Shown piece after piece: positions 26,357 to 39,003 of a DNA stretch of 64,000 nt. Below the pieces are notes generated by a model. That model was not told where the DNA came from, searched no databases, and saw only the letters and a program-made list of their open reading frames with translations. The stretch is from Nocardia flavorosea NBRC 108225 (GTDB taxonomy: Bacteria > Actinomycetota > Actinomycetes > Mycobacteriales > Mycobacteriaceae), in the NCBI RefSeq assembly GCF_001613385.1, contig NZ_BDCG01000008.1, positions 62,001 to 126,000 on the forward strand. The letters are read 5' to 3'. Numbering within the stretch: the stretch's first letter is position 1; each line of letters starts with the position of its first letter. Position numbers and translations under genes: made by a program.

Positions 26357-27251
26357 CGATACCGCCGAGGAATCGGCGCTGGCCGCGGTCGCCGAGGTAC
26401 TGAGCTGCCCCGTATGCGGCCGCGGTCTGGATTTCGGCGGCCGGGTGCTGCGCTGCGAACTCGGCCACAGTTTCGATATCGCCCGGCAGGGTTATGTCAG
26501 CCTGCTCGCCGGCGCCGCGACCAAACTCACCGGTGACACCGCCGAGATGCTCGAAGCACGCGCCGCTTTCCAGGGCACCGGATTCTTCGAGCCGATCGCC
26601 GCGGCGGTGGCCGAAGCAGCGATGGCCGTGCGGGATGCCACCGCACCGCCTCCCGGTACCGAGGTGATCGCGGATATCGGCGCAGGCACCGGTTATTACC
26701 TGGCGCATGTCCTCGATGCGCTGCCCACTGCCCGTGGTATCGCGCTGGATATCGCCAAACCCGCCGGCCGCCGCTGCGCCCGCGCGCATTCCCGCGCCGC
26801 GGCACTGGTGGCCGATGCCTGGCGTGGCCTTCCGATGCAGGACCACACCCTGACGGCGGCGCTCTCGGTGTTCGCACCGCGGAACCCGGCAGCCGTCGCC
26901 CGTTGCCTCGCGCCCGGTGGCCGGTATTTCGTGGTGACCCCTACCGTCCGGCATCTGGCGGAATTGATAGGCCCGATCGGAATGGTCACCGTCGACCCCG
27001 ATAAAGAGCGGCGTCTCGCCGACGGGATGGCCGGCCTGTTCACCCGGGTGGACAGTCGCGCGGTCGAGTATTCGATGACACTGACCCGCGCCGATATCGC
27101 CCACCTCGTGGCGATGGGGCCCTCCGCCCACCACACGGCGGCCACCGGCGCCCAGCTACCGGAACCTTTCGAGGTGACGGCATCGGTCACGGTGAGCACC
27201 TATACCGCGATACCTGCGGCGGCCGGTACCGGTTCTCACCGCGACGCATAA
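26343..27251 (+). CDS. 23S rRNA (guanine-N1)-methyltransferase, RlmA/TlrB family
   Basis: A 302-residue protein. An N-terminal zinc-binding module CPVCGRGL...LRCELGHSFD (about residues 20-48) is followed by GYVSLLAG and a SAM-binding fold with DIGAGTGYY near 112. An ALSVFAPRNPAAVARCLAPGG block follows, characteristic of RlmA. These enzymes methylate G745 or G748 of 23S rRNA in hairpin 35; in actinomycetes the RlmAII/TlrB type can confer tylosin-class macrolide tolerance. Which position is modified cannot be told here. The GTG start overlaps the DUF3117 gene by 14 bases. Confidence 0.85.
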   Translation: MSPASDTAEESALAAVAEVLSCPVCGRGLDFGGRVLRCELGHSFDIARQGYVSLLAGAATKLTGDTAEMLEARAAFQGTGFFEPIAAAVAEAAMAVRDATAPPPGTEVIADIGAGTGYYLAHVLDALPTARGIALDIAKPAGRRCARAHSRAAALVADAWRGLPMQDHTLTAALSVFAPRNPAAVARCLAPGGRYFVVTPTVRHLAELIGPIGMVTVDPDKERRLADGMAGLFTRVDSRAVEYSMTLTRADIAHLVAMGPSAHHTAATGAQLPEPFEVTASVTVSTYTAIPAAAGTGSHRDA

Positions 27252-27349
27252 TCGACTGTGAGAACCGGGCAATCGCGCTGCTACACAGGGCAATCCAGTT
27301 GCGACATCGGCCTGACCGCCGGGTAACGCCGGCCTGATGTGCTTGGTGC

Positions 27350-27754
27350 ATGCGGATACCGACATTCGGCAAGAAGACAGCCACCCCCACCACCATCTTC
27401 GACCGGATCGGCGGATACGAGGCCTTGGAAGCCGTCGTCGCCGATTTCTACACCCGGGTCCTCGCCGACGACGAACTCGCCGGTTTCTTCACCGGGACGA
27501 ATATGTCCCGGCTGCGCGGCAAGCAGGTCGAATTCTTCGCCGCGGCACTCGGCGGCCCGGATCCCTACACCGGTGCACCGATGAAGCAGGTACATCAGGG
27601 CCGGGGTATCACCCGGCAACATTTCGACTCGGTGGCCGGGCATCTGACCGACGCGCTCACGGCCGCCGGAGTGGACGAGGAGACGGTGGGCGAGATCATC
27701 GGGGCGGTGGCACCGCTTGCCGATGACATCACCTCCGGAGGTGCTTCGACCTGA
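27350..27754 (+). CDS. glbN: Group I truncated hemoglobin (trHbN)
   Basis: A 134-residue 2-over-2 globin. [23 protein letters not shown] is the N-terminal helix region with the distal tyrosine candidate, and [24 protein letters not shown] and [10 protein letters not shown] (proximal F8 histidine) follow. It binds O2 and NO on heme; mycobacterial trHbN detoxifies nitric oxide. It stands alone, convergent with glgA (67 bases between the stops). An imperfect inverted repeat (ACATC-GGCC ... GGCC-TGATGT) lies upstream at about 27301-27341 and could be regulatory. Confidence 0.88.
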   Translation: MRIPTFGKKTATPTTIFDRIGGYEALEAVVADFYTRVLADDELAGFFTGTNMSRLRGKQVEFFAAALGGPDPYTGAPMKQVHQGRGITRQHFDSVAGHLTDALTAAGVDEETVGEIIGAVAPLADDITSGGAST

Positions 27755-27820
27755 TCCGGCTGGGCCCCGGCGCGTACCGGTAGCCGCAGAACGTCGAATG
27801 GCACCGACCGCGGGCTCGGC

Positions 27821-29047
27821 TCAAGGTTTCGCCACCGTGCGGTAGACATTCAAGGTCTGTTCGGCGATCCGGCACCAGTCGAACTCCGCCCGCGCACGGT
27901 CGCGGCCGGCGGACCCGAGTTCGGCGGCGCGTACCGGGTCGCCGGCGAGCTCGTTGATCGCGGCGGCCAGCGCGTGCTCATAGGCCGCGGTTTCACCCGC
28001 GTCGAAATGCACCAGCCGCCCGGTGCCGCCGTCGGCGACCACCTCGGGGATACCGCCCACGTCGGAGGCGACCACCGCCGTAGCGCAGGCCATCGCCTCG
28101 AGATTGACGATCCCGAGTGGTTCGTAGACCGACGGGCAGACGAACACCGTGGCCGCGGCCAGCAGCTGGCGGATCTGTTCGGTGGGCAGCATCTCGCGCA
28201 CCCAGAAAAGGTTGTCGCGCTGCCGGTGCAAACCGGCCACGGCGCTCGCGACCTCGGCCTCCAGTTGCGGGGTGTCCGGGGCGCCGGCGCACAGGACCAG
28301 CTGGATCTCCGGGTCGATCTCCCGCGCCGCGGCCAGCAGATGACCGACGCCTTTCTGGCGGGTGATCCGGCCGACGAACACCGCCAGCGGGCGGTCCGCA
28401 CGGACCCCCAGTTCGTCCAGGATCCGGCGGCTGCCGGGCGCGGGCGGACCGGGGTACCAGACATCCGCGTCGATCCCGTTACGCACCACGTGCACACGGG
28501 CCGGGTCCAGGGCAGGGTAGGCGTCGAGGACATCGCGGCGCATCCAGTCGCTCACCGCGATCACCGCATCGGCGTGCTCCAGCGCGTTACGCTCCGACCA
28601 CGACGACAGCCGGTATCCACCACCGAGCTGTTCGGCCTTCCACGGCCGGCGCGGTTCCAGCGAATGCGTGGTGACCACATGCGGGATCCCGTACAGCGTT
28701 GCCGCGAGATGCCCGGCCAGCCCGGCGTACCAGGTGTGCGAATGAACCAGGTCCACCGCGCCCACGGCGTCGGCCATCCGCAGCTGCGCCGACATCATCT
28801 GCAGAGCCGGATTGGCCCCCGCCAGCGCCGGATCCGAATCGTGCACCCGGGCCGCCGCCCGCGGCACACCCATACAGTGCACGGTCACCGTGCTCATCCG
28901 GCGCAACCGGGCCACCAGTTCGGTGACATGCACGCCCGCCCCGCCGTATACCTCGGGCGGATATTCCCGGGTCAGCACGGCCACCCGTAGTGGATCACCC
29001 GCCGACGACCCGGGCGCGGCGTCCGCACCGCTGGAACCGAAACTCAC
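27821..29047 (-). CDS. glgA: Glycosyltransferase family 4 maltose-1-phosphate synthase / glycogen synthase (GlgA/GlgM)
   Basis: About 408 residues with a GT-B fold. RVAVLTREYPPEVYGGAGVHV starts the N-domain, HSLEPRRPWKAEQLGGGYRLSSW lies near 130-150, VFVGRITRQKGVGHLL begins the C-domain, and VCPSVYEPLGIVNLEAMAC carries the E-x7-E motif. It is the actinobacterial enzyme (Rv1212c type) that joins ADP-glucose and glucose-1-phosphate to maltose-1-phosphate for the GlgE pathway, historically annotated GlgA. It is divergent from glgC, which makes ADP-glucose. The GTG at 29047 gives about 20 residues before the conserved start; longer starts would overlap glgC. Confidence 0.9.
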   Translation of the reverse strand: MSFGSSGADAAPGSSAGDPLRVAVLTREYPPEVYGGAGVHVTELVARLRRMSTVTVHCMGVPRAAARVHDSDPALAGANPALQMMSAQLRMADAVGAVDLVHSHTWYAGLAGHLAATLYGIPHVVTTHSLEPRRPWKAEQLGGGYRLSSWSERNALEHADAVIAVSDWMRRDVLDAYPALDPARVHVVRNGIDADVWYPGPPAPGSRRILDELGVRADRPLAVFVGRITRQKGVGHLLAAAREIDPEIQLVLCAGAPDTPQLEAEVASAVAGLHRQRDNLFWVREMLPTEQIRQLLAAATVFVCPSVYEPLGIVNLEAMACATAVVASDVGGIPEVVADGGTGRLVHFDAGETAAYEHALAAAINELAGDPVRAAELGSAGRDRARAEFDWCRIAEQTLNVYRTVAKP

Positions 29048-29111
29048 GGATTCACGGTAGCCGCCGAGCGGCCGATATACCCCGACCACCTGGTTCGGTA
29101 GGTTTGGCATT

Positions 29112-30326
29112 GTGAGGAGCCAGCCGCACGTACTCGGAATCGTGCTCGCCGGTGGCGAGGGCAAGCGACTCTTTCCCCTGACTGCCGACCGCGCCAAACC
29201 GGCCGTCCCGTTCGGCGGGGCCTACCGCCTCATCGACTTCGTACTGAGCAATCTGGTCAATGCCGGTTTCCTCCGGTTGTGCGTACTCACCCAATACAAA
29301 TCCCATTCCCTGGACCGTCATATTTCGCAGACCTGGCGGCTGTCCGGTTTCGCCGGTGAATACATCACCCCGGTGCCCGCCCAGCAACGGCTGGGGCCAC
29401 GCTGGTACACCGGTAGCGCCGATGCGATCATGCAGTCGCTGAATCTCATCTACGACGAGGATCCCGATTACATCGTCGTGTTCGGCGCCGATCACGTCTA
29501 TCGGATGGATCCCGAGCAGATGGTCACCAGCCATATCGATTCGGGCGCCGGAGTCACGGTCGCCGGTATCCGGGTACCGCGCAGCGAAGCGAGCGCTTTC
29601 GGCTGTATAGATTCCGACGAGTCCGGGCGTATCGCCGGCTTCCTGGAAAAACCGGCCCATCCGCCGGGAATCCCCGACGACCCGAATGCGACCTTCGCCT
29701 CCATGGGCAACTATGTGTTCACCACCAAGGTGCTGGTGGATTCGATCAAGGCGGATGCGGAGAATTCCGATTCCGATCACGATATGGGCGGCGATATAAT
29801 TCCGGGCCTGGTCGCCGCGGGACAGGCCGCCGTCTACGATTTCGCCGATAACGATGTTCCGGGCGCCACCGACCGCGATCGCGGCTACTGGCGTGATGTG
29901 GGCACCATCGACGCCTTCTACGAGGCCCATATGGATCTGGTGTCGGTGAACCCGGTTTTCAACCTCTACAACCGGCACTGGCCCATCCGCGGCGCCGCCG
30001 AGAACCTGCCGCCCGCGAAGTTCGCCCGCGGCGGATTGGCCCAGGAATCCATTGTCGGGGCCGGCAGCATCCTGTCGGCGGCTACGGTCCGCAATTCGGT
30101 GCTCAGCGCGAACGTGCAGGTGGACGAGGGGGCCACGGTCGAGGGCAGTGTGCTGATGCCCGGCGTGCGGATCGGGCGCGGCGCGGTGGTCCGGCGCGCC
30201 ATCCTGGACAAGAACGTGATGGTGTCCGAGGGCGAGATCATCGGAGTGGACCAGGAACGCGACCGCAGCAGGTTCGCCATCAGCCACGGCGGTGTGGTCA
30301 CCGTCGGCAAGGGCACCTGGGTCTGA
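29112..30326 (+). CDS. glgC: Glucose-1-phosphate adenylyltransferase
   Basis: A 404-residue ADP-glucose pyrophosphorylase. [29 protein letters not shown] (nucleotide loop) starts the catalytic domain, with [21 protein letters not shown] and GFLEKP following. The C-terminal left-handed beta helix has hexapeptide repeats from about 290 ([27 protein letters not shown]). It makes ADP-glucose from ATP and glucose-1-phosphate and is usually allosterically controlled. It starts at GTG 29112, 64 bases from the divergent glgA start. It supplies the donor for GlgA/GlgM. Confidence 0.94.
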   Translation: MRSQPHVLGIVLAGGEGKRLFPLTADRAKPAVPFGGAYRLIDFVLSNLVNAGFLRLCVLTQYKSHSLDRHISQTWRLSGFAGEYITPVPAQQRLGPRWYTGSADAIMQSLNLIYDEDPDYIVVFGADHVYRMDPEQMVTSHIDSGAGVTVAGIRVPRSEASAFGCIDSDESGRIAGFLEKPAHPPGIPDDPNATFASMGNYVFTTKVLVDSIKADAENSDSDHDMGGDIIPGLVAAGQAAVYDFADNDVPGATDRDRGYWRDVGTIDAFYEAHMDLVSVNPVFNLYNRHWPIRGAAENLPPAKFARGGLAQESIVGAGSILSAATVRNSVLSANVQVDEGATVEGSVLMPGVRIGRGAVVRRAILDKNVMVSEGEIIGVDQERDRSRFAISHGGVVTVGKGTWV

Positions 30327-30669
30327 TCCGGCCCCCGCACCGCACCGCACCGCCCGGACACGGAATCGAAGCGGCAACGGGCTGGGCGACCGCGCGCCCG
30401 ATAGCCACCGCCACCGGCGACAGCGGCGTGTACGGGACGATGTACGCGCCCCGGAAAACCGGGCGCGGCATCCAGGCTCCGCACCGACCGGCGACGTCCC
30501 GCCGAGGCCCGGGCCGGCCGGGGTCCGCAGCACACGGGGATCGTCGGCGGGCGGGTGGTATTCGGTTCCGGCCGCCCGGATGCGCTCGGCGCGCCGGGTA
30601 CCGGACGCGCAGCGGCGGCCGTGCCTCCGGTCGCGATAACCGGACACACGGCCGCAGCCTTCACAAATG
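30327..30669. other. Gene-free gap between glgC and the ABC permease gene
   Basis: About 340 bases between two convergent genes. Open frames here lack family features. I see no terminator hairpin of note. Confidence 0.5.
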
Positions 30670-32325
30670 TCAGCGCACGTCCCGTCCGCGCAGCCCGGTC
30701 AGTCCGACGACCAGTAGCAGCGCGGCGAACGCCGTGACGAGAAGCGTGGGAGTGACGCTGTACTCCACGCCCGGCACTTTCGGTGCGTGACTGAACGGCT
30801 CGAGATTCCGCAACCATTGCGGGGCACCGGAGATGGAACCGAGCAGGAAGACCGCGATCGCGGCGGTCAGCAACCCCCACGCCACCGGCGTCCAGCGCGG
30901 CACCAGCCCGAACAGCGCGACCGTCACCGCCGCGAAGAACCAGATCGCGGGCAGCTGGACCAGCGCGGCCGCCAGCATTGCGGGCAGTGTCGCGCCGATA
31001 TCCCCGGCCGCGATCCCGTAGGCCAGCCCGCCCAGCAGGCCGGCGGTCAGCATGATCACCACCGGGCCGCCGAGGGCGAACACCAGATGCGAGGCCACCC
31101 AGCGGATCCGGCCGACGGCGCCACTGAGCACCGATTCGGCATGATGGCCGTTTTCCTCGGCGAACATCCGCAGCGCCGCCGAGATCGCGTAGGCCGCGCC
31201 GGCGATCCCCAGCATGGTGAACGCGTAGCTCACGAACGAATCCTCCAGCGAATCGGTACCCCCCATCCGGGTGATCAGATCGCGCAGCGTTTCGTTGCTG
31301 CCGAAACTGTCGCCGATACCGTTGACGACACTCCCGATCACCAGGCCGTAGAGCCCGACCCCGATCCCCCAGCCGAGGAGCGCACCGCGCTGCAACCGGA
31401 CCGCCAGGCCGAAAGGTCCGGTCAGGGCGGGGCCTGCGGCGGCCGGCCCGAGCCGTTCGGTGAGCAGGCCCGCGCCGATATCGCGACGCCGCAACAGGGC
31501 GAAGGCCACCGCGACCGTCACCGTCAGCAATGCCAGGTGCAGCAGCAGCACCCACCAGCGGTCGCCCGCATACGGCCGGACCTGCAGCGACCAGCCCTGC
31601 GGCGACAACCACGTCAGCGGGTTGACCGGCCCCGCGCCGGCCTGCGCGTCACCCACGGCACGCAGGGTGAAGGTCACCGCGAGCGTCGCGAACGCCAGCC
31701 CGCGAGCGAGCCGGGCACCCGAACAGACCTGCGCGGTCACCGCGGCAACTGCCGCGAACACCATGCCGGACCCGGCGAGCGCGAGCCCGAAGGCCAGCGA
31801 GCCTGCGGCCGGGACTCCTGTCGCTGTGAGGCTCGCCGCCCCGATGAGACCGGCCAGCAGCGCACCACCGAGTGCCAGCAGTAGTGCGGCCGTCAGGCTC
31901 GCGTACCGGCCGACGGAGGTGGAGGCCAGCACTTCGGTGCGACCGGATTCCTCTTCGGCCCTGGTGTGCCGGATCACCGTGAGGATGGTGGCCACGGCGA
32001 TCAGAGTGTGGAACATCCCGGCTTTCCAGATCCCGACAGCACCGGTGGAGGTGTCGTAGACGGGCCCGTACATCGCCAGCTGCGCCGGGCTGGCCAGGAT
32101 CGTGGCCGCGAATGAGGCGCGATCGGCCGCAGTCGGATACACCGATTCGATACTGGCCACATATACCGACCCCAAGGGCACCGACAACAGCAGAATCCAC
32201 AGCGGTGCGACGATCCGGTCGCGCCGCAGGTAGAGCCGAAGCAACCGGAGCGTGCCGGTGAATTCGGTGCCCGCGGAGGTCGTATCGAAGATTCTCGGCC
32301 GGGCGCCGGCTACCACCGTGGTCAT
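30670..32325 (-). CDS. ABC exporter permease, tetronasin-type (Rv1217c-like)
   Basis: A 551-residue integral membrane protein with about 12 hydrophobic segments arranged as two six-segment halves (segments around [24 protein letters not shown], and later [20 protein letters not shown]). The EE-rich cytoplasmic ends ([32 protein letters not shown]) are typical of this drug-exporter permease family. It overlaps the stop of the ATP-binding gene by 4 bases (ATGA). With the ATPase and the TetR regulator it reproduces Rv1217c-Rv1218c-Rv1219c, an efflux pump in M. tuberculosis. Confidence 0.85.
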   Translation of the reverse strand: MTTVVAGARPRIFDTTSAGTEFTGTLRLLRLYLRRDRIVAPLWILLLSVPLGSVYVASIESVYPTAADRASFAATILASPAQLAMYGPVYDTSTGAVGIWKAGMFHTLIAVATILTVIRHTRAEEESGRTEVLASTSVGRYASLTAALLLALGGALLAGLIGAASLTATGVPAAGSLAFGLALAGSGMVFAAVAAVTAQVCSGARLARGLAFATLAVTFTLRAVGDAQAGAGPVNPLTWLSPQGWSLQVRPYAGDRWWVLLLHLALLTVTVAVAFALLRRRDIGAGLLTERLGPAAAGPALTGPFGLAVRLQRGALLGWGIGVGLYGLVIGSVVNGIGDSFGSNETLRDLITRMGGTDSLEDSFVSYAFTMLGIAGAAYAISAALRMFAEENGHHAESVLSGAVGRIRWVASHLVFALGGPVVIMLTAGLLGGLAYGIAAGDIGATLPAMLAAALVQLPAIWFFAAVTVALFGLVPRWTPVAWGLLTAAIAVFLLGSISGAPQWLRNLEPFSHAPKVPGVEYSVTPTLLVTAFAALLLVVGLTGLRGRDVR

Positions 32326-33242
32326 TTCCGTACCTCCTGCAATTCACCGGATTCCCGGCCGTTGACCGAGTAGTGCCGCATGAACAGCTCCTCGAGCGTC
32401 GGCGGCCGGCTGATCAGGCTGCGCACACCGGTATCGCCGAGTATGCGGATCAGTTCGGCGAGGTTGTCGCCATCCACCTGGCAACGCAGGATGTGATCGT
32501 CCAGGCTCACATCCGCCACCCCTGGTAGCGCCGCGATATCGCCGGGATCTCCGGTCAGTTCCGCGGTGATGGAGGTGCGGCTCAGATGCCGCATGGAGTC
32601 CAGGGTGCCGCTTTCCACCGTGCGCCCGGACCGGATGATGGTGACCCGCTCGCACAGAGCTTCCACCTCGGACAGGATGTGGCTGGACAGCAGTACGGTG
32701 GCACCGCGTGCGGCCGCCTCGGCGACGCATTCGCGGAATACCTGCTCCATCAGCGGATCCAGGCCGGAGGTCGGCTCGTCCAGCAGGAGCAACCGGGCAT
32801 GTGAGGAGAACGCGGAGACGAGCGCGACCTTCTGCCGGTTGCCTTTCGAGTACGTGCGTGCCTTCTTACGGGGGTCGAGCTCGAACCGTTCGATCAGCTC
32901 GGCCCGCCGCGAGGTATCGAGGCCGCCGCGCATCGATGCGAGGAGGTCGATCGTCTCGCCACCGCTCAGCGACGGCCACAGGGTCACATCACCGGGAACG
33001 TAGGCGATTTCGCGGTGCAGCGATACCGCGTCCGTCCAGGGGTCGCGATCCAGCATCCGTACTTCGCCGCTGGTACGTGCCAGCAGTCCGAGCAGGATCC
33101 GGATGGTCGTGGATTTCCCGGCGCCGTTGGGGCCGAGGAAACCGTGGATCTCGCCTTCGGACACCTCCAGATTCAGTCCGTCGAGTGCGCGGACCGGCCC
33201 GAAATGTTTGTGCAGATCCCGGATCTCAATTGTCGAAATCAT
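32322..33242 (-). CDS. ABC exporter ATP-binding protein (Rv1218c-like)
   Basis: A 306-residue ATPase. GPNGAGKST (Walker A) is near residue 40, YSKGNRQKV, the signature position in DrrA-like exporters, near 136, [11 protein letters not shown] (Walker B) near 155, and the H-loop SSH near 190. A C-terminal regulatory extension of about 80 residues, as in DrrA-class exporters, follows. ATG 33242 with AGGAG upstream is the start. It pairs with the overlapping permease. Expression is probably governed by the TetR protein encoded just upstream. Confidence 0.9.
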   Translation of the reverse strand: MISTIEIRDLHKHFGPVRALDGLNLEVSEGEIHGFLGPNGAGKSTTIRILLGLLARTSGEVRMLDRDPWTDAVSLHREIAYVPGDVTLWPSLSGGETIDLLASMRGGLDTSRRAELIERFELDPRKKARTYSKGNRQKVALVSAFSSHARLLLLDEPTSGLDPLMEQVFRECVAEAAARGATVLLSSHILSEVEALCERVTIIRSGRTVESGTLDSMRHLSRTSITAELTGDPGDIAALPGVADVSLDDHILRCQVDGDNLAELIRILGDTGVRSLISRPPTLEELFMRHYSVNGRESGELQEVRK

Positions 33243-33400
33243 CGAATCTCCTTGTAGACATACGAATAGAAAGAGGCGAGAAGGTGTGTGCACATGGCTC
33301 GTTCGGCCGCTGTGCGATATATCGCAATCGGCAGCCGACCGGCCGGTTCCCGCCGCCGCACGGGGCCCGGATCGCCTACGGCACCGGGCTCCGGCCGCAG

Positions 33401-34159
33401 CTAGTCCCGCAAGGTATCGGCTGGTTTCTCCCCCGGTGCAGCAGCCGAATCGTCCGCGGCGCCACCCGGATTTCCCAGCGGAGCGCGGACCGCGTCTTCC
33501 GCCGATCCGGTGGCCGGTTCTGCTGCGGACTCTGCCCCTGCCGCACGAAGTGCATCCACCATCGAGGGATCGGTCAGCAGGCCTTCGGTGTAGATCTCGA
33601 GGGCGGGCAGCATCATCTGGTCGGCGTAATCGCGAAGCGCCCGGCGGTAGTCGATCGCCCCGTCCGGCGGAGTATGCGTTTGCAGGAACAGCAGCAGGCC
33701 GCCGCCGTTGACCGTGGCCAGATAACGCGCCATCGCCTTCAGATCCTGCGGTTTGCGCACCACACCGGAAGCGATCCCCGCCTCCAGGTACTGCTCGACG
33801 TCGGCGACCATGTGCTCGAACAACGCGCCGGCCAGATCCCCGCCGGCCTGGAAGCTGCGCATCATATAGGCCATGAACGGGGCGAACTCTTCGATCTCGG
33901 CCAGCTGCTGCAGCATGTTCCCGGCCGATGGCTGGTTCATGAAGTTCATCTTCGCGTCACGGACCACTCCCCGTACATAGTCGTCGCATTCGCGACGCAA
34001 TCCGTCCTTGGACCCGAAATGGTGGTTGACCAGCCCGGGCGATATTCCTGCGGCCTTCGCGATAGCCCGCACACCGATGCCGAAGCCCTGTTCTCCGAAC
34101 AGGGCGAGGGCTGCGTCCCGGATACGTGCCCGGGTGGTCAGATCATCGCTTGAACGCAT
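33401..34159 (-). CDS. TetR regulator of the ABC exporter (Rv1219c-like)
   Basis: About 252 residues. The [46 protein letters not shown] is at about 12-55, followed by a TetR_C domain ([27 protein letters not shown]) and a long low-complexity acidic/Ala-rich tail (about 210-252) that typical family members lack. The ATG at 34159 lies inside the first of two tandem palindromes, so the protein very likely represses its own gene and probably the downstream exporter genes. Domain order and neighbours match Rv1219c. Confidence 0.87.
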   Translation of the reverse strand: MRSSDDLTTRARIRDAALALFGEQGFGIGVRAIAKAAGISPGLVNHHFGSKDGLRRECDDYVRGVVRDAKMNFMNQPSAGNMLQQLAEIEEFAPFMAYMMRSFQAGGDLAGALFEHMVADVEQYLEAGIASGVVRKPQDLKAMARYLATVNGGGLLLFLQTHTPPDGAIDYRRALRDYADQMMLPALEIYTEGLLTDPSMVDALRAAGAESAAEPATGSAEDAVRAPLGNPGGAADDSAAAPGEKPADTLRD

Positions 34160-34185
34160 GTTCAATACATTAAACACTTGTTCAA
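34150..34185. promoter_or_regulatory. Two tandem palindromic operators for the TetR regulator
   Basis: TTGAACGCATGTTCAA (34150-34165) is a perfect TTGAAC-N4-GTTCAA palindrome covering the TetR start codon. TTAAACACTTGTTCAA (34170-34185) repeats it with one mismatch. Their centres are 20 bases apart, so two repressor dimers would sit on neighbouring turns of the same DNA face. Confidence 0.75.
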
Positions 34186-34716
34186 TCAGGGTGCAAGGGG
34201 TCTGCCCGTAGAAATTTCGTCAAGAATCGGTTCACGCACGGCACAACTCCGCGAACCCACCACGAGAACACCGAAAACCGCACTACCTGCAACTACAGCC
34301 AGCCGCCGGGCACCCCGAGAGCAGACGCGCACGTCCGGTCGGCACACCACGCCGTCAACAGCCCGAAACACAACCGCCGACGGCGGCGAACCGCAGGCGC
34401 CGTGCCCGTCCCAACCGACTGCCCGTTGCGCCACCCGCGATCACCTGTCCGCCACCGTCTCGTGCCGCGGACCACGACCAGGGGATATCGGCCGCAGGCC
34501 GAGATGAACACGGCACCGGCGGAGAATCCGAACACTCGGACCTGCGGCTCGAGCAGGCCCGACACCGCGGGCCGGCGAGTATCGCGGCGCGTTGCGCAAC
34601 AGCGCCGAAGCAGAACCGGAAGCGAGAGCGAAACCGCGTACGCCGGCCGCCCCCTGTGATCCGGCCGGCGGACCATATTGCGGTGTTCGCAGCGGGGGCG
34701 CGAGCCCGGGAGACGC
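34186..34716. other. Gene-free gap between the TetR start and the O-methyltransferase stop
   Basis: About 530 bases upstream of the TetR gene and downstream of the methyltransferase gene. Frames crossing it have no family character. No repeat copy or strong hairpin is evident. The TetR promoter must be at its left end. Confidence 0.5.
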
Positions 34717-35349
34717 TTACCCCTTCGATGCGCAGAGCAACCCGTCGCCCAGCGGAATGAGCACACTGGTCAATCCCGGATCCTCGGCGATGAACCGGGT
34801 CGCCGAACGCACCGCCTGCGTGGCGGCGTCCCGATGCGCCACATCCGGGACCCGCCCGCCGAGTAGCGCATTGTGCAGCAGGACCGCACCTCCGGGCCGC
34901 AACAACCGGACGGCCTCGGCGATGTACTGCGGATGCTCGATGGGCGCGCCGTCCACGAAGACCAGGTCGTAGGCACCGTCGGCGAGCCGGGGCAGCACGT
35001 CGAGCGCGCGACCGTTGATCAGGCGGGTTCGCGCGAGGGGGATTTCCGCCGCACGGAACGATTCCTTGGCGGCCCGCTGATGTTCGGGCTCGGGATCGAT
35101 GGTGGTCAAGGTGCCGTCCTCGCGCATACCGTCGAGCAGCCATAGCCCACTGACCCCGGCACCGGTCCCGACCTCTACCACCGCCCGCGCGTCCAGCAAC
35201 TGCGCGTACATACTGAGGAGTGCGCCGACCGACGGCGGCACCGGGGCCGCACCGAGTTCGGTGGCCCGCTCGCGGGCGCTGATGAGTACCTCGTCCTCCA
35301 CGACGGATTCTTCGACGTAGGCGAGATTTCGCTCCAGGTTCGATGCCAC
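34717..35349 (-). CDS. SAM-dependent O-methyltransferase (Rv1220c-like)
   Basis: A 210-residue class I methyltransferase of the O-methyltransferase family 3 (catechol/caffeoyl-CoA type). [18 protein letters not shown] holds the SAM glycine loop near 60, [11 protein letters not shown] the acidic residue, and [10 protein letters not shown] the catalytic loop. Substrate unknown. It is divergent from sigE, as in M. tuberculosis where Rv1220c adjoins sigE. The start is ATG 35349. Confidence 0.87.
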   Translation of the reverse strand: MASNLERNLAYVEESVVEDEVLISARERATELGAAPVPPSVGALLSMYAQLLDARAVVEVGTGAGVSGLWLLDGMREDGTLTTIDPEPEHQRAAKESFRAAEIPLARTRLINGRALDVLPRLADGAYDLVFVDGAPIEHPQYIAEAVRLLRPGGAVLLHNALLGGRVPDVAHRDAATQAVRSATRFIAEDPGLTSVLIPLGDGLLCASKG

Positions 35350-35486
35350 GCACTCGAGGCTATGCCAAACGTGGCGAAGCTGGTCGCAACATTCTCAGGT
35401 GTCCCTCAGGATACCCACACCCGTCCCACACGGGAACAGGGAAGAGTAGGCCCCACGCAAGACCAGCCGACCGAATGCGGCGGCCG

Positions 35487-35513
35487 GGAACAACGGAGTA
35501 CGACCCAGCTGTT
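35487..35513 (+). promoter_or_regulatory. Possible ECF-type promoter upstream of sigE
   Basis: GGAAC (35487-35491, within GGGAAC) and GTT (35511-35513) fit the -35 and -10 elements of SigE/SigH-type promoters in mycobacteria, though the spacing (19 bases between them) is at the long end. If correct, sigE could be self-activated or SigH-driven. Confidence 0.35.
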
Positions 35514-35526
35514 GTAACCGGTGAAG

Positions 35527-35547
35527 GTGGCCCGTGAACCGGGCCAC
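35527..35547 (+). other. Hairpin in the sigE leader
   Basis: GTGGCCCG / CGGGCCAC with a TGAAC loop forms a perfect 8-bp hairpin, 14 bases downstream of the putative ECF promoter and upstream of the AAGGAGG stretch near 35577. It may affect leader stability or translation. Role unknown. Confidence 0.4.
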
Positions 35548-35597
35548 TCTTCCGAGCCTACGCCTCGGTCCCGATCAAGGAGGTCGTCACCATCCAC

Positions 35598-36452
35598 ATG
35601 GTCGATGCGGCGCGCGAGTCCGCCACCTTGCCCGAGCTTTCCCCGGCCGGCACCCCCGCAGCAGCTGCCGGGTACACACTGCCCGCCGGGGACGAATTCG
35701 GCCCGGCCCCGTTTCCCGGGTCCGATCGTGAGGTAGCCGCACACCGAGACCTGGTGACAGACCACCCCGCTTCGCCGGACGCCCTGATGGAGGTGCCCGA
35801 TATGTCCACTATCGACGACAGAGCCGAGGACTACGACGCCGTATCCGCGGAGACCGGCGAACTCGACGAACTCCCCCTCACCGGCACTGCCGCCTTCGAC
35901 GCCACCGGCGATCGGACGGTGATGCCCACCTGGGACGAACTGGTCCGCGAACATGCCGACCGGGTGTACCGGCTGGCCTACCGCCTCTCCGGTGACGCAC
36001 AGGACGCCGAAGACCTCACCCAGGAGACGTTCATCCGGGTGTTCCGTTCCCTGTCCAACTACCAGCCCGGCACGTTCGAAGGCTGGCTGCACCGCATCAC
36101 CACCAACCTCTTCCTGGATATGGTCCGCCGGCGCAGCCGCATCCGGATGGAAGCCCTGCCCGAGGACTACGACCGGGTGCCCGCCGAGGGCCCCGGCCCG
36201 GAGCAGGTCTTCCACGACGCCCGGCTCGATCCCGACCTCCAATCCGCGCTGGATTCGCTCGCCCCGGAATTCCGGGCCGCGGTCGTACTCTGCGATATCG
36301 AAGGTCTTTCCTATGAGGAGATCGGCGCTACCCTCGGGGTGAAGCTGGGTACCGTCCGCAGTCGTATCCATCGCGGCCGGCAGGCACTGCGGGAGTATCT
36401 TGCGCATAATGGAGTGCAGGAGCGTTTCGCCGCCGAGGCGAGCCTCGCATAG
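35598..36452 (+). CDS. sigE: ECF RNA polymerase sigma factor SigE
   Basis: A 284-residue ECF sigma factor. Region 2 ([34 protein letters not shown]) is about 118-150 and region 4 (LPPEF-like [41 protein letters not shown]) about 215-260. [26 protein letters not shown] is typical of mycobacterial SigE. It is followed by rseA, htrA and tatB, the M. tuberculosis order. It directs envelope and oxidative stress genes. The N-terminal extension of about 90 residues is long and unconserved. A strong AGGAGG lies 14 bases before ATG 35598, longer than usual, so a later ATG (35802) is an alternative start. Confidence 0.92.
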   Translation: MVDAARESATLPELSPAGTPAAAAGYTLPAGDEFGPAPFPGSDREVAAHRDLVTDHPASPDALMEVPDMSTIDDRAEDYDAVSAETGELDELPLTGTAAFDATGDRTVMPTWDELVREHADRVYRLAYRLSGDAQDAEDLTQETFIRVFRSLSNYQPGTFEGWLHRITTNLFLDMVRRRSRIRMEALPEDYDRVPAEGPGPEQVFHDARLDPDLQSALDSLAPEFRAAVVLCDIEGLSYEEIGATLGVKLGTVRSRIHRGRQALREYLAHNGVQERFAAEASLA

Positions 36453-36563
36453 AACACAGGGGCAAGCCTCGGTCATGGCACCGAGGCGAGCTTCGGGTGG
36501 TCCGGCGACCGTGATGCCGGATCCCGGCGGTCAGCGAGGTCGGTTGGGAAGGATGGACAGCGA

Positions 36564-38502
<1,939 letters not shown>

Positions 38503-38535
38503 CCAGCCACCAGCAGCGCCGGGTAACCTGATGGG

Positions 38536-38952
38536 GTGTTCAGCAGTATCGGGTGGGGCGAGATGCTCGTCCTACTCGTCGCCGCCCTCGTAATCCTCGG
38601 CCCGGAACGGTTACCCGGCGCCGCGCGGTGGACTGCGCGCACATTGCGCCAAGTCCGCGATTACGCGACCGGTGCGACGTCGCAATTGCGCTCCGAACTC
38701 GGCCCGGAATTCGACGAACTGCGAAAGCCGATTGCCGATCTCCAGGAATTACGTGGGATGTCTCCGCGTTCGGTGGTGACCAAACATCTTCTGAACGGCG
38801 ACGATTCCCTTTTCAAAGATCTCGACGGTTCCCTGCCGGACAGCAAGAATGTCCTCGGCGCCGCGAGCGGCATGCCAGATTACCCGCGGACGCAACAGGA
38901 TAAACCACTCGGACACAATGAGCGTCCGCCGATCGATACCGACGCGACCTGA
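38536..38952 (+). CDS. tatB: Twin-arginine translocase subunit TatB
   Basis: A 138-residue TatB. The short N-terminal membrane helix ([22 protein letters not shown]) is followed directly by the amphipathic helix ([28 protein letters not shown]) and a polar tail. The conserved glutamate (GE) and GPERLP hinge are present. It recruits folded Tat substrates with TatC. It starts at GTG 38536, 33 bases after htrA, so it probably ends the sigE-rseA-htrA-tatB transcript. Confidence 0.9.
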   Translation: MFSSIGWGEMLVLLVAALVILGPERLPGAARWTARTLRQVRDYATGATSQLRSELGPEFDELRKPIADLQELRGMSPRSVVTKHLLNGDDSLFKDLDGSLPDSKNVLGAASGMPDYPRTQQDKPLGHNERPPIDTDAT

Positions 38953-39003
38953 TCGTCAACTGCTCTAGACGCCGTTCAGGGGCCTGATGTCTACACTTCG
39001 CAC

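Noticed and set aside
34293..34766. A possible gene in the gap upstream of the Rv1219c-like regulator
   Set aside because: Frames on both strands are Arg/Cys-rich without motifs, typical of non-coding high-GC DNA.
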